From NCBI GenBank assembly GCA_900111695.1, contig FOHD01000006.1, positions 1 to 64,000 on the forward strand: 64,000 nt of DNA, given 5' to 3'. The DNA comes from Olsenella sp. KH3B4 (GTDB lineage: Bacteria; Actinomycetota; Coriobacteriia; Coriobacteriales; Atopobiaceae). A model generated the notes under the pieces. The model made no database searches. It was not told the origin of the DNA and worked only from the letters and a program-made list of their open reading frames with translations. This document shows positions 26,969 to 43,727 of the stretch, one piece after another. Both the position numbers and the translations under genes were made by a program. Position 1 is the first letter of the stretch. The number at the start of each line of letters is the position of its first letter.

Positions 26969-27277
26969 CTAGAGCTTGATCTCGATGTCCACGCCCGCAG
27001 GAAGGTCGAGACGCATGAGCGAGTCGACGGTGGAGCTGCTGGGGTCGAGAATGTCGATGAGACGCTTGTGGGTGAGCATCTCGAACTGCTCGCGGGAGTC
27101 CTTGTCCTTGTGCGGCGAGCGGATGACCGTGTAGAGGTTGCGCTCGGTGGGCAGGGGGATGGGGCCGGAAACACGGGCGCCGGTCTTCTGAGCGGTGTCC
27201 ACGATGAGCTTGGCGGACTGGTCGACGACCTCGTGATCGTAGCCCTTGAGGCGAATCCTAATCTTCTGGCTTGACAC
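26969..27277 (-). CDS. rpsJ: 30S ribosomal protein S10
   Basis: S10 (NusE) is a 30S head protein and a partner of NusG/NusB in antitermination. The 102-aa protein has [44 protein letters not shown], and [19 protein letters not shown]. It lies 40 bp after fusA and is followed by a strong terminator, so in this genome it belongs to the str operon and not to the S10 operon. Confidence 0.97.
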   Translation of the reverse strand: MSSQKIRIRLKGYDHEVVDQSAKLIVDTAQKTGARVSGPIPLPTERNLYTVIRSPHKDKDSREQFEMLTHKRLIDILDPSSSTVDSLMRLDLPAGVDIEIKL

Positions 27278-27317
27278 TGTAAACCTCCGTAAATGAGCTA
27301 TCGCTCGTGGTCGTTAA

Positions 27318-29414
27318 CTAGGAAGCGGTGCCGCCGGCCTTGGCGACAATCTCGTCGCGGACGGCCTTCGGAACGGGCTCGTAAGCGCTGAACTGCATGG
27401 TGTAGCTCGCACGACCCTGCGTCTGAGAACGGAGGTCGGTAGCGTAGCCAAACATCTCGCCCAGGGGCACCTTGGCGCGGATGACCTTGGTGTCCTTGCG
27501 GTCCTCCATGCCCTCGATCTTGCCGCGGCGAGAGGACAGGTTGCCCATGACGTCGCCCATGTACTGCTCGGGAGTCTCGACCTCAACCTCTTCGATGGGC
27601 TCGAGCAGGACCGGGTCGGACTTCTTGAGAGCGTCCTTGATTGCCATGGAGCCAGCAATCTTGAAGGCGGCCTCGGAGGAGTCGACCTCGTGGTAGGAGC
27701 CGTCGACGAGGGTCACCTTGATGTCGACAACGGGGTAGCCGGCGATGACGCCGCTCTCCAGGGCCTCCTGGATGCCCTTGTCGATCGAGGGGATGTACTC
27801 CTTGGGCACGACACCGCCAACGATGGCGTTGACGAACTCGTAGCCCTTGCCCTCCTCGTTGGGCTCCATGTCGATGATCGCGTGACCATACTGGCCGCGG
27901 CCACCGGACTGGCGGACGAACTTGCCCTCGGCGTGCTGGACGGCGTGGCCAGCGGTCTCGCGGTAGGCGACCTGGGGCTTACCCACGTTGCAGTCGACCT
28001 TGAACTCGCGGCGCAGGCGGTCGACGATGATCTCGAGGTGAAGCTCGCCCATGCCGGCGATGATGGTCTGGCCGGTCTCCTGGTCGGTGTGGACGCGGAA
28101 GGTCGGGTCCTCCTCGGCCAGCTTGGCGAGACCAACGGACATCTTCTCCTGCTCGGCCTTGGTCTTGGGCTCGACGGCAACGTCGATGACGGGGTCGGCG
28201 AACTTAATGGACTCAAGAACGATGGGCTTGTGCTCATCGCAGAGGGTGTCACCGGTCTGGGTGTTCTTGAGGCCGACGCACGCGACGATGTCACCGGCGG
28301 AGCACTCCTCGCGGTCGACACGGTCGTTGGCGTTCATCTCGAGGATGCGGCCCAGGCGCTCCTTGGAGTCCTTGACGGAGTTGTAGACGTAGGAGCCCGC
28401 CTCCGCCTGACCAGAGTACACGCGGATGTAGGTGAGCTTGCCCACGTACGGGTCGGTCATGATCTTGAAGGCGAGGGCCGAGAAGGGCTCCTTGGGGTCT
28501 GCGTGACGGACCTCGGGCTCACCCTTGAGGTTCTTGCCGTCGATCTCGGGAACGTCGAGCGGGCTGGGCAGGTAGTCCACGACGGCGTCGAGGAGCTCCT
28601 GGATGCCCTTGTTCTTGTAGGCGGAGCCCACGAAGACGGGGTTGAGCTCGTTGGCGATGACGCCCTTGCGGATAGCAGCCTTGAGGAGGTCGACAGGAAC
28701 GTCCTGCTCCTCGAGGACGGCCTCCATGAGCTCATCGGAGAAGTTGGAGGCTGCGTCAAGCAGCTCCTCGCGCTTCTCCTGAGCAAGGTCGGCAAACTCC
28801 TCGGGGATGGAGTCCATGGGCTCGGGGTAGATCATGCCCTTGGCGTCTTCCTTGAAGTCCCACGCGGTCATGGTGACCAGGTCGACGAGGCCCCAGAAGT
28901 TGGACTCGGAGCCCATAGGGATCTGGGCGGCCACGGCGGGAGCGGAGAGGCGCTCCTTCATGGTGTCGATGGCGTGGAAGAAGTCGGCGCCCACGCGGTC
29001 GAACTTGTTGATGAAGGCGATGCGGGGGACGTTGTACTTGGCAGCCTGACGCCACACGGTCTCGGACTGGGGCTGAACGCCGGCAACGGCGTCGAAGACG
29101 GCCACGGCGCCGTCGAGGACGCGCAGGCAGCGCTCGACCTCGGCCGTGAAGTCAACGTGGCCCGGGGTGTCGATGATCTGAATGACGTGATCCTTCCAGA
29201 AGCACGTGGTGGCTGCGGAAGTGATGGTCACGCCGCGCTCCTGCTCCTGGACCATCCAGTCCATGGTGGCTGCACCGTCGTGGACCTCGCCGATCTTGTG
29301 GGTCTTGCCGGTGTAGTAGAGGATGCGCTCGGTGGTAGTGGTCTTGCCGGCATCGATGTGGGCCATGATGCCGATGTTTCGCAGGTCTTCGAGCTTGTAC
29401 TTCATCTTTGCCAT
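27318..29414 (-). CDS. fusA: Translation elongation factor G
   Basis: EF-G drives translocation with GTP. The 698-aa protein has the G motifs [23 protein letters not shown] and NKFDRVGAD, a [20 protein letters not shown] switch region, and domains II-V ending in [17 protein letters not shown]. It is of the normal bacterial type and length. It lies between rpsG and rpsJ in the str operon. tuf, which often follows, is elsewhere (47448-48653). Confidence 0.98.
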   Translation of the reverse strand: MAKMKYKLEDLRNIGIMAHIDAGKTTTTERILYYTGKTHKIGEVHDGAATMDWMVQEQERGVTITSAATTCFWKDHVIQIIDTPGHVDFTAEVERCLRVLDGAVAVFDAVAGVQPQSETVWRQAAKYNVPRIAFINKFDRVGADFFHAIDTMKERLSAPAVAAQIPMGSESNFWGLVDLVTMTAWDFKEDAKGMIYPEPMDSIPEEFADLAQEKREELLDAASNFSDELMEAVLEEQDVPVDLLKAAIRKGVIANELNPVFVGSAYKNKGIQELLDAVVDYLPSPLDVPEIDGKNLKGEPEVRHADPKEPFSALAFKIMTDPYVGKLTYIRVYSGQAEAGSYVYNSVKDSKERLGRILEMNANDRVDREECSAGDIVACVGLKNTQTGDTLCDEHKPIVLESIKFADPVIDVAVEPKTKAEQEKMSVGLAKLAEEDPTFRVHTDQETGQTIIAGMGELHLEIIVDRLRREFKVDCNVGKPQVAYRETAGHAVQHAEGKFVRQSGGRGQYGHAIIDMEPNEEGKGYEFVNAIVGGVVPKEYIPSIDKGIQEALESGVIAGYPVVDIKVTLVDGSYHEVDSSEAAFKIAGSMAIKDALKKSDPVLLEPIEEVEVETPEQYMGDVMGNLSSRRGKIEGMEDRKDTKVIRAKVPLGEMFGYATDLRSQTQGRASYTMQFSAYEPVPKAVRDEIVAKAGGTAS

Positions 29415-29431
29415 ATGCAGCTACCCCCGGA

Positions 29432-29902
29432 CTAGAAGCGGTAGTGAGAGAACGCGCGGTTGGCCTCGGCCATCTTGTAGAGGTCCTCGCGACGCTTGAC
29501 GGAGGCGCCGACGCCGTTGGCGGCGTCCATGATCTCGTTGGCGAGACGCTCGGCCATGGTCTTCTCCTTGCGGGCGCGAGAGAAGTTCACGAGCCAGCGG
29601 ATGGCGAGCGTGGTTGCACGACGGGAGTTGACCTCCATGGGCACCTGGTAGGTAGCGCCACCGACGCGCTTGGGCTTGACCTCGAGCGTAGGACGGATGT
29701 TGTCCATGGCCTTCTTGAAGACGGAGAGGGGATCCTCGCCGGTCTTCTCGGCGACCATGTTGAAGGCACCGTAGACGATGCGCTCCGCGGTGGCCTTCTT
29801 GCCATCGAGAAGGACCTTGTTGATGAGCTGGGTCACGAGGCGGTTGTTGTAGACGGCGTCAGGCTGGACCTCACGACGCACTGCTGCTGCACGACGCGGC
29901 AT
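29432..29902 (-). CDS. rpsG: 30S ribosomal protein S7
   Basis: S7 nucleates the 30S head and touches E-site tRNA. The 156-residue protein starts [20 protein letters not shown] and has [39 protein letters not shown], and the C-terminal NRAFSHYRF. It lies between rpsL and fusA with short gaps. Confidence 0.97.
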   Translation of the reverse strand: MPRRAAAVRREVQPDAVYNNRLVTQLINKVLLDGKKATAERIVYGAFNMVAEKTGEDPLSVFKKAMDNIRPTLEVKPKRVGGATYQVPMEVNSRRATTLAIRWLVNFSRARKEKTMAERLANEIMDAANGVGASVKRREDLYKMAEANRAFSHYRF

Positions 29903-29947
29903 GTTTATATCTCCCTAGAACGGTTTGCTTGCGTTGCTTGCGATGGT

Positions 29948-30319
29948 TTACTTGCCGCGCTTGGCGCCGTAGCGGGAACGGGCCTTCTTGCGGTTCTGGA
30001 CGGCAGCGCAGTCATAGGCGCCACGGATGATCTTGTAGCGGACACCAGGGAGGTCGCGCACGCGGCCACCGCGGATGAGCACGATGGAGTGCTCCTGGAG
30101 GTTGTGGCCCTCGCCCGGGATGTAGGCGGTGACCTCGATGCCGTTCACGAGGCGCACACGGGCGACCTTGCGGAGGGCGGAGTTAGGCTTCTTGGGCGTG
30201 GTGGTGAAGACGCGGGTGCAGACGCCGCGCTTCTGGGGGTTGTGCTGGAGCGCTGCGTTCTTGGACTTGGCCTTGACGCTCACGCGGCTGTGGCGGACGA
30301 GCTGGTTGATGGTAGGCAA
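29948..30319 (-). CDS. rpsL: 30S ribosomal protein S12
   Basis: S12 monitors decoding. The 123-aa protein begins [20 protein letters not shown] and carries [18 protein letters not shown] and [20 protein letters not shown], both loops with the lysines that are wild type for streptomycin sensitivity. It is the first gene of the str operon, with a good promoter 90 bp upstream. Confidence 0.97.
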   Translation of the reverse strand: MPTINQLVRHSRVSVKAKSKNAALQHNPQKRGVCTRVFTTTPKKPNSALRKVARVRLVNGIEVTAYIPGEGHNLQEHSIVLIRGGRVRDLPGVRYKIIRGAYDCAAVQNRKKARSRYGAKRGK

Positions 30320-30407
30320 AGTTCTCTCCTTCTATACCTATCTACGTGCTTGTACACGAATCTTAAGGGCAGCGCAGCACCGTCGCCCTGGATTGGCGCG
30401 AGGTGAT

Positions 30408-30436
30408 ACGTTACGCGCGCCCCCTGCAGTTGTCAA
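30408..30436 (-). promoter_or_regulatory. Promoter of the str operon (rpsL)
   Basis: Minus strand: a perfect TTGACA (30436-30431), 17-bp GC-rich spacer, TAACGT (30413-30408). The same TAACGT -10 occurs at the rpmG promoter. The 250-bp gap around it (30320-30570) holds only this promoter and the terminator after the glycerol dehydrogenase gene. Confidence 0.7.
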
Positions 30437-30506
30437 AAAGCCACGGGACCGGGCGTATCTCTTCTTCACGCGATATACACGCAACTGGCGCTCATGCGCA
30501 CGAGAA

Positions 30507-30536
30507 GGGCGGGGGCCACACTCGTGGCACCCGCCC
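30507..30536 (-). terminator. Hairpin after glycerol dehydrogenase gene
   Basis: GGGCGGG pairs with CCCGCCC around an inner GCCAC/GTGGC stem (30507-30536), 34 bp past the stop. The following minus-strand bases (TTCTCG) form a weak U-tract. Confidence 0.6.
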
Positions 30537-30570
30537 GTTATCGCAACGTCGTATCGAGCCGGTGGACTGG

Positions 30571-31680
30571 CTAGTCCTCCTCGTCATCCAATCCAAGGAC
30601 GGTCCGTCCGATGGCATCCGTCGCCACGATGGCGGCGTAGAGCTCGTCGGGCGTGACGTCGCCCGCCAGGTTGTGGATCGTCTCGCCGGGCACGCAGGCG
30701 TTCTTGGCGATGGTGCGAATCTCTTCGTCGGTGGTGACGCCAAGCTCGCTCAGCGTGACCGGCAGGCCAACCTCAAGGCAGAACTCCTGCACCTCGAGGA
30801 ACTCCTCCTCGGTTGCGCCCTCGAGCGTGAGCTGCACCAGGGTTCCAAAGGCCACGCAGTTGCCGTGGGGCACGCTGTGCCCGCCCAGCGACGTGAGGCC
30901 GTTGTAGAAGGAGTGGGCGGCCGCGCAGTTGACGTTGTCGGCACCAACGCCGGAGAGGTAGACGTTTGCCTCGATGATGGCATCCAGGGCGGGCGTGACC
31001 ACGTGCTTCTCGCACGCAGCGAGAGCCTGGGTGCCGTAGTCGCGCAGCGTCTGGTAGCAGAGCTTGGCGAGCGCCATGCCCGCGCGCGTGATGCCCGTGC
31101 CCTCAAGGCTGGGAGACTCGGTGCGGATGGACGCGCGGCCCTCGAAGTAGGTACCCAGCGCGTCGCCCATGCCCGCCACTAGGAAGCGAACGGGGGCGTT
31201 AGCGATGACCTGGGAGTCCACCATGACGGCGTCGGGGTTGGTGGGATAGAAGAGGTACTTGTCAAAGCTCCCGTCATCGTTGTAGATGACCGAGAGGCCC
31301 GTGCAGGGCGCGTCGGTGGCGGCAACGGTGGGGATGATCACCACGTGCTTGCCGGTGTAGTACGCCGTGGCCTTTGCGGTGTCAACCGCAGAGCCGCCAC
31401 CCACTGCTACCACGGCGTCGATGTTGTCCTCCTCGACGATGGCCTTCATCTTGGCGATTTCGCCCTTGCTCGAGATGCCGCCAAAGACCTCGTAGCGACG
31501 GTAGTCGTCCGCGTCGCCAAAGCTCTCCTCGAGCTGGTCGTGGCAGGCCTTGTAGCCGCTCCTCGAGCACACGAAGAGCCAGCGCTTCCCCATGTAGCCC
31601 ATCTCGTCCTTGAACTTGAGCAGGGCGCCCTTGCCCTGGACGTACTTCAGGGGCTCACGCATTGCACGCAATAGCTTCAT
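30571..31680 (-). CDS. gldA: Glycerol dehydrogenase
   Basis: An NAD-dependent, zinc-containing enzyme that oxidises glycerol to dihydroxyacetone (or acts in reverse on related diols). The 369-aa protein has the family's start KYVQGKGALLKF, the nucleotide loop VVAVGGGSAVDTAKATAYY, PTVAATDAPCTGLSVIY, and metal-binding residues in GMGDALGTYFE, AAAHSFYNG and HSVPHGNCVAFG. It stands alone between a terminator and the upstream ATPase gene's hairpin, so it may be separately expressed; no pathway partners are nearby. Confidence 0.9.
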   Translation of the reverse strand: MKLLRAMREPLKYVQGKGALLKFKDEMGYMGKRWLFVCSRSGYKACHDQLEESFGDADDYRRYEVFGGISSKGEIAKMKAIVEEDNIDAVVAVGGGSAVDTAKATAYYTGKHVVIIPTVAATDAPCTGLSVIYNDDGSFDKYLFYPTNPDAVMVDSQVIANAPVRFLVAGMGDALGTYFEGRASIRTESPSLEGTGITRAGMALAKLCYQTLRDYGTQALAACEKHVVTPALDAIIEANVYLSGVGADNVNCAAAHSFYNGLTSLGGHSVPHGNCVAFGTLVQLTLEGATEEEFLEVQEFCLEVGLPVTLSELGVTTDEEIRTIAKNACVPGETIHNLAGDVTPDELYAAIVATDAIGRTVLGLDDEED

Positions 31681-31763
31681 GGTGGTTCCCTTCTTGTTGT
31701 GCCGTCGCGGCCCTTTCCGCGGCGCGCATTGTTGACAGTATGCCCCTCTTGTCAGCTAAGCAA

Positions 31764-31796
31764 GCCGCCACCGGGGCAATAGACCCCGGTGGCGGC
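31764..31796 (-). terminator. Strong hairpin after the metal ATPase gene
   Basis: A perfect 13-bp stem (31764-31776 with 31784-31796; GCCGCCACCGGGG and its complement) lies 32 bp past the ATPase stop. The minus-strand tail is GGCTTGCTTAG, so the U-tract is poor. Confidence 0.6.
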
Positions 31797-31827
31797 AACG
31801 ATAGCTACTTGATGCCAACGGCGCGAG

Positions 31828-33813
31828 TTAGCGCAGTACGCGCGTGGAGTTAAGGACGCAGAGCACCATGACGCCCACGTCGCCAAAGACGGCCAGCCAC
31901 ATGGGGGCGAGACCAACCACGGCCAGGCAGAGAATGGCAACCTTGACCGCGATCGCGAAGACGATGTTCTGACGAGCAATGCGGATTGTGTGGCGAGCGA
32001 TGCTTATGGCCACGGCGATTTTGGAGGGCTTGTCGTCCATGAGAACCACGTCAGCGGCCTCGATGGCGGCATCCGAGCCCATGGCGCCCATGGCAATCCC
32101 CACGTCCGCGCGGGCAAGGACCGGCGCATCATTGATGCCGTCGCCCACAAAGGCAAGCGTGGCGTCGCCCTCGCACTCGGCGAGGAGACGCTCTACCTGG
32201 TCGACCTTGCCCGCGGGGAGAAGCTCCGCGTGATACTCGTCGAGCTGCAGGTCGCGGGCCACACTTGCCGCGGCCGCCCCGCGATCCCCCGTGAGCATCA
32301 CGCAGCGACGGACGCCCTCCGCCTTTATGCTGGCAATCGCCAGGCGGGAGTCCTCCTTTATCTCGTCGGAGATGTGCACGTGGCCTGCGTACTCGCCGTC
32401 CACGGCAACATGCACCACGGTACCGCCCGCAGTGTGGCAGCCCTGCCACGTGGCACCCACCTCATCCATCAGCCGGCTGTTGCCCACCGCTACGCGATGG
32501 CCGTTCACCGTGGCAAGCACGCCAAGGCCAGCCTCCTCGGTGACGTCTGTGACCGTGCAGCCGTCGTTGTCGCTGGGATAGGCGTCTCGGAGCGCCGCGG
32601 CGATGGGGTGCGTGGAGTTCTGCTCGACATGGGCAGCGAGGTGAAGGAGCTGCTCCTCACTGAGGCGCGACGGGTGGACCGTAGTGACCTTGAATACGCC
32701 CTTGGTGAGCGTGCCCGTCTTGTCGAAGACAACGATCTGCGTCTTAGCAAGGGCCTCCAGATAGTTTGACCCCTTCACCAGGATGCCATGCTTGGAGGCA
32801 CTGCCAATTCCGCCAAAGAACGCGAGGGGCACCGAGAGGACCAGCGCACATGGGCAGGAGACCACCAGGAAGGTGAGTGCACGCAAGAGCCACTTGGCAA
32901 AGTTGCCGGCAAAGTCGCCCGAGATGAATGGCGGGAGCACCGCCACCGCAACGGCAAGGTAGACCACGACGGGCGTATAGACCTTGGCAAAACGTTTGAT
33001 GAACTTCTCGGAATGGGACTTGTTCGAGCCGGCATTCTTGACCATGTCGATGATCTTGCTGGCCGTTGACTCGCCAAACGGCTTGGTCACGCGCAGGCGA
33101 AGAACGCCAGAGAGGTTCACGCACCCAGAGAACGCAGGGTCACCAGGATTCACCGAACGCGGGACAGCCTCACCAGTAATGGCGCGGGTATCGAGGCTCG
33201 ACGTGCCATCGATTACGGTACCGTCGAGTGGGACCTTCTCGCCAGGCCGCACAAGAATGACCTCCCCCACTTGCAAGGTGTTGGGGTCAACCGTGGTCAC
33301 CTCGCCGTTGCGCTCAACGTTTGCGGTATCGGGGCGGATGTCGAGGAGCTCCTTGATCGAGCGCTTGGAGTTACCCTCGGCAATGCCCTCGAAGAGCTCG
33401 CCCACCTGGAAAAAGAGCATCACGAAGACGGCCTCGGCAAACTGGGGCTCTCCTCCGGGCACAAAGCCAATGAGCAGTGCACCAATGGTGGCGATGGCCA
33501 TGAGGAAGTCCTCGTCGAACGGGTGCCCATGCGCCACGGACTCGGCGGCCTCGGCAACAACGCCGCCTCCCGCCACGACGTAGGAGGGCAGGTAGAGGAG
33601 GAGCTGCGCCCAGAGCGGCAGGCTCACCAGGTGCTCTATGACAACCGCCGCGACGAGAAGCGCGGCCGAGATAACGATGCGACGCTTGAGGGCGGCGGGG
33701 TCCCCCTCGTCGTCATCGTCATCTTCGAGTTCCTCTTCGTCACCCGAGCAGGCAGCGCAGGAGGTCTTCTCGTCCTTCTCGTCTTCCTCGTGGTGGCAGC
33801 ATGAGCAAGGCAT
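31828..33813 (-). CDS. Zinc/cadmium-exporting P-type ATPase (P1B-2 type)
   Basis: From ATG 33813 (GGAGG upstream) the protein is 661 aa. The N terminus is a metal-binding-like stretch (MPCSCCHHEEDEKDEK, then CAACSG and an acidic run) in place of a classical GMTCxxC domain. It has the CPC metal motif in VVSCPCALVLS, the phosphorylation site DKTGTLT, THP in the nucleotide domain, GDGINDAP, and GDVGVMVL in the last helix, as in Zn/Cd pumps. A longer frame to 33978 is rejected because it passes through the promoter and operator. The ArsR-type regulator gene lies upstream. Confidence 0.9.
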   Translation of the reverse strand: MPCSCCHHEEDEKDEKTSCAACSGDEEELEDDDDDEGDPAALKRRIVISAALLVAAVVIEHLVSLPLWAQLLLYLPSYVVAGGGVVAEAAESVAHGHPFDEDFLMAIATIGALLIGFVPGGEPQFAEAVFVMLFFQVGELFEGIAEGNSKRSIKELLDIRPDTANVERNGEVTTVDPNTLQVGEVILVRPGEKVPLDGTVIDGTSSLDTRAITGEAVPRSVNPGDPAFSGCVNLSGVLRLRVTKPFGESTASKIIDMVKNAGSNKSHSEKFIKRFAKVYTPVVVYLAVAVAVLPPFISGDFAGNFAKWLLRALTFLVVSCPCALVLSVPLAFFGGIGSASKHGILVKGSNYLEALAKTQIVVFDKTGTLTKGVFKVTTVHPSRLSEEQLLHLAAHVEQNSTHPIAAALRDAYPSDNDGCTVTDVTEEAGLGVLATVNGHRVAVGNSRLMDEVGATWQGCHTAGGTVVHVAVDGEYAGHVHISDEIKEDSRLAIASIKAEGVRRCVMLTGDRGAAAASVARDLQLDEYHAELLPAGKVDQVERLLAECEGDATLAFVGDGINDAPVLARADVGIAMGAMGSDAAIEAADVVLMDDKPSKIAVAISIARHTIRIARQNIVFAIAVKVAILCLAVVGLAPMWLAVFGDVGVMVLCVLNSTRVLR

Positions 33814-33881
33814 CGTTTCCTCCGTTGGTCCAGTCTTACGGCTTAGTCCCAAGCACTCAATCTCCTGAATGCATGAGCACG

Positions 33882-33895
33882 TGTTCATATGAACA
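33882..33895. promoter_or_regulatory. ArsR/SmtB-type operator at the ATPase promoter
   Basis: TGTTCATATGAACA is a perfect 14-bp palindrome, close to the TGAA/TTCA operators used by SmtB/CzrA-family metal sensors. It overlaps the -10 box and the likely start site of the ATPase promoter, a position suited to repression. Confidence 0.7.
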
Positions 33896-33921
33896 GTAAC
33901 ACGGTCGCTCGCGCTGGTCAA
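33893..33921 (-). promoter_or_regulatory. Promoter of the metal ATPase gene
   Basis: Minus strand: TTGACC (33921-33916), 17-bp spacer, TACTGT (33898-33893). Transcription would begin near 33886, inside the palindromic operator, giving a leader of about 70 bases before the ATG. Confidence 0.7.
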
Positions 33922-34020
33922 CGGCAGCATCCGCGTCAGGTTCCCGCTCACGGGATGGGGGGAGGGTCTCCACTCCACGGTCAGACCTCATGCCAGACGC
34001 AGCTCCCACAGGCTGTTCGA

Positions 34021-34100
34021 AATTATTGCGCGTTATTTCCTACGATTACTGCATCTAACCATTTGGCTAATCTATCACCAAGAAATATCGCGCAATAATT
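34021..34100. repeat. AT-rich 19-bp inverted repeat between regulator and ATPase
   Basis: AATTATTGCGCGTTATTTC (34021-34039) is complementary to GAAATATCGCGCAATAATT (34082-34100) with one mismatch; 42 bp separate them. Each arm is itself nearly palindromic around GCGC. The block is strikingly AT-rich for this genome. Together with the promoter and operator it fills the 349-bp gap 33814-34162, which holds no other gene. Confidence 0.65.
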
Positions 34101-34162
34101 CAGGCCCTAACGTGAACGCAGTACGCAGCGAGGTTCGGGTCCAAAGGACGCCAAGAGCCAAT

Positions 34163-34507
34163 CTACTCGTCGCTTGCGCGGACAGGCTCCGCTGCGTGGA
34201 GCAGGCCAACGGAGATGAGCGTGGTCACATGCTCGTCCGCCAGGGAATAGATGACCCTTCGGCCATCGCGGCGGGCAGTCACCAGCCCCCTATCGCGCAG
34301 GAGCCGCAGCTGGTGGGATATGGCCGACTGCGAAACGGCGCAGATCTCCTCCAAGTCGGAGACGCTCTTCTCGCCCAGCGAGAGCGCGCCCAGGATGCGA
34401 AAGCGCGTCAGGTCAGAGAGCGCATCGAATATCTGCGTGGCGTCATACACCACGTCGTCGTTGGAAAGGTACTCGTCGAGAAGGTCCCTCGAGCACGCCT
34501 CGTTCAT
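34163..34507 (-). CDS. ArsR/SmtB-family metal-sensing repressor
   Basis: From ATG 34507 (GGAGG upstream) the protein is 114 aa. The winged-helix core is complete: LSDLTRFRILGALSLGEKSVSDLEEI, then VSQSAISHQLRLLRDRGLVTARRDGRRVIYSL across the recognition helix and wing. The last helix reads DEHVTTLISVGLLHAAE, which fits the zinc site of SmtB/CzrA (D-x-H, then H-x-x-E). It should release DNA when zinc is high, freeing the ATPase promoter next to it. An upstream frame extension to 34606 lacks family sequence. Confidence 0.88.
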   Translation of the reverse strand: MNEACSRDLLDEYLSNDDVVYDATQIFDALSDLTRFRILGALSLGEKSVSDLEEICAVSQSAISHQLRLLRDRGLVTARRDGRRVIYSLADEHVTTLISVGLLHAAEPVRASDE

Positions 34508-34623
34508 GGGTCCTCCCCCACTATCGGCAGCAATACGAATCTCATCCAGGTCATAGTACCCGGTTGTCCGCGTGAGAACCACGCACGCGAGCTCCTCTGA
34601 CCACACGCGTTCGCGTCACGCAC

Positions 34624-34654
34624 AAAAAGGGCCCCAACGTCGCGTCGGGGCCCT
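34624..34654 (-). terminator. Intrinsic terminator upstream of rpoC end region (regulator transcript)
   Basis: Minus strand: AGGGCCCC (34654-34647) pairs with GGGGCCCT (34635-34628), followed by TTTTT. It lies 45 bp downstream of the rpoC stop at 34700 and ends the rpoB-rpoC transcript. Confidence 0.88.
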
Positions 34655-34699
34655 TCGTCAATCTATCTCGGGGCGCATATGCCACCCAGCGTGCGAGAA

Positions 34700-39145
<4,446 letters not shown>

Positions 39146-39150
39146 AGTCG

Positions 39151-42672
<3,522 letters not shown>

Positions 42673-42724
42673 CAGGCTTTTCCTCCTTCAAAAGGGTGGA
42701 AGGCGGCAATTGTCGCAAACTAGT

Positions 42725-42753
42725 AATCTAGCCAAGCACACGTCTTCCGTCAA
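42725..42753 (-). promoter_or_regulatory. Promoter for rpoB-rpoC
   Basis: Minus strand: TTGACG (42753-42748), 17-bp spacer, TAGATT (42730-42725). The leader to the rpoB ATG would be about 45 bases. It makes rpoBC at least partly independent of rplJL. Confidence 0.75.
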
Positions 42754-42914
42754 TGAAAAGTCTTGACTTGCTCAGCATTTTCTATTAGATTCTCCAAGTT
42801 TTCACGCGTTTCCCGCAAAATCCACGGGATACGTGTGAAGACTTTGTGTGCTTGGTCCGTAGACCTTCTCGACCAGCGCCCATAGGGGTGATTGCGAGGC
42901 CAGGGCAACGCCGC

Positions 42915-43180
42915 TTGTTACCGGGCCGGCAGGGCTGCCAAACAGCAACAGGTCAAACGCATCGAAACGTAATCGAGCCGGTAACAGCGGGTTTGCTGTG
43001 GCGGTTGCTTGTTACCGCCCCGACAAGCGGCAGCGGAGTTTCCGCAGTTGAGAGTTGCCCGGTCTCCCCTGCCGGTAAGACCAACTCGGGCTGGGCGCCC
43101 TTTGTTACCGGGCCGTTAGGACCGCCGACCAACAACTGGGCAAATGCATCGATACTCAAATGAGCCGGCAACAACGGGTT
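42915..43180. repeat. Three tandem 93-94 bp structured repeats in the rplL-rpoB spacer
   Basis: TTGTTACCG starts units at 42915, 43009 and 43102 (spacing 94 and 93). Units 1 and 3 are alike over about 83 bp; unit 2 keeps only the ends. Each unit is bounded by TTGTTACCG at one side and an imperfect complement (CCGGTAACA, CCGGTAAGA, CCGGCAACA) at the other, so each could fold into a hairpin with a conserved base and variable top. They lie in the 599-bp gap 42673-43271 between the rplL terminator and the rpoB promoter. No gene is credited here. Confidence 0.75.
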
Positions 43181-43206
43181 TGACAGCAAGTAGGCTCGCG
43201 CATACG

Positions 43207-43238
43207 AAAAAAGGGTCGAGCCCTGTGGCCCGACCCTT
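43207..43238 (-). terminator. Terminator or attenuator after rplL
   Basis: Minus strand: AAGGGTCG (43238-43231) pairs with CGACCCTT (43218-43211), followed by TTTTTT running into 43207. It sits 34 bp after the rplL stop, a position where E. coli has a partial attenuator. Confidence 0.82.
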
Positions 43239-43271
43239 GAAACTCAAGCAGAGCGTCCGAGAAACCCGAAG

Positions 43272-43652
43272 TTACTTCAGGGTGACGGTGGCGCCGGCCT
43301 CCTCGAGCTGCTTCTTGGCGTCCTCGGCGTCCTCCTTCTTGGCACCCTCGAGCAGGACGGTGGGGGCAGCCTCCACCTTGTCCTTGGCCTCCTTCAGGCC
43401 AAGGCTGGTGAGGGCGCGGACGACCTTGATGACGGCGATCTTGTTGGAACCGAAGGAGGTCAGCTCAACGTCGAAGTTGGTCTTCTCCTCCTCCTCGGCG
43501 GCAGCAGCGCCGGCTGCGGGAGCAGCGGCAACGGCAACGGGAGCAGCGGCGGACACGCCGAAGACGTCCTCCAGCTCGTGAACGAGCTCAGAAAGCTCGA
43601 GGGCGGGCATCTCCTTGAGGGCCTCGATGATCTCTTCCTTGGTAGCAGCCAT
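43272..43652 (-). CDS. rplL: 50S ribosomal protein L7/L12
   Basis: L7/L12 forms the stalk that recruits elongation factors. The 126-residue protein has an N-terminal dimer domain ([21 protein letters not shown]), an Ala/Pro hinge, and the factor-binding C-terminal domain ([39 protein letters not shown]). It follows rplJ, with a terminator 34 bp downstream. Confidence 0.98.
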   Translation of the reverse strand: MAATKEEIIEALKEMPALELSELVHELEDVFGVSAAAPVAVAAAPAAGAAAAEEEEKTNFDVELTSFGSNKIAVIKVVRALTSLGLKEAKDKVEAAPTVLLEGAKKEDAEDAKKQLEEAGATVTLK

Positions 43653-43727
43653 GCTAATTCTCCTTTGAATTGGGGCACCTTATGTGCCCTCAGGTTTGTC
43701 TGGTAGTGCTGGTAGTGCGGCAGGACG

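Noticed and set aside
31828..33978. Longer start for the metal ATPase, at 33888 or 33978
   Set aside because: Both starts lie upstream of or on the promoter and operator; ATG 33813 has GGAGG and suits the P1B N terminus.
33918..33990. Resemblance of the minus-strand GAACCTGACGCGGATGCTGCC to the 3' part of a TPP riboswitch
   Set aside because: No 5' CTGAGA partner could be found, and the segment lies upstream of the ATPase promoter, so it would not be in that transcript.
42953..43189. 78-codon frame across the rplL-rpoB repeats
   Set aside because: Repeat unit 1 is out of frame by one base, no ribosome site was found, and hairpin-forming repeats explain the conservation better.
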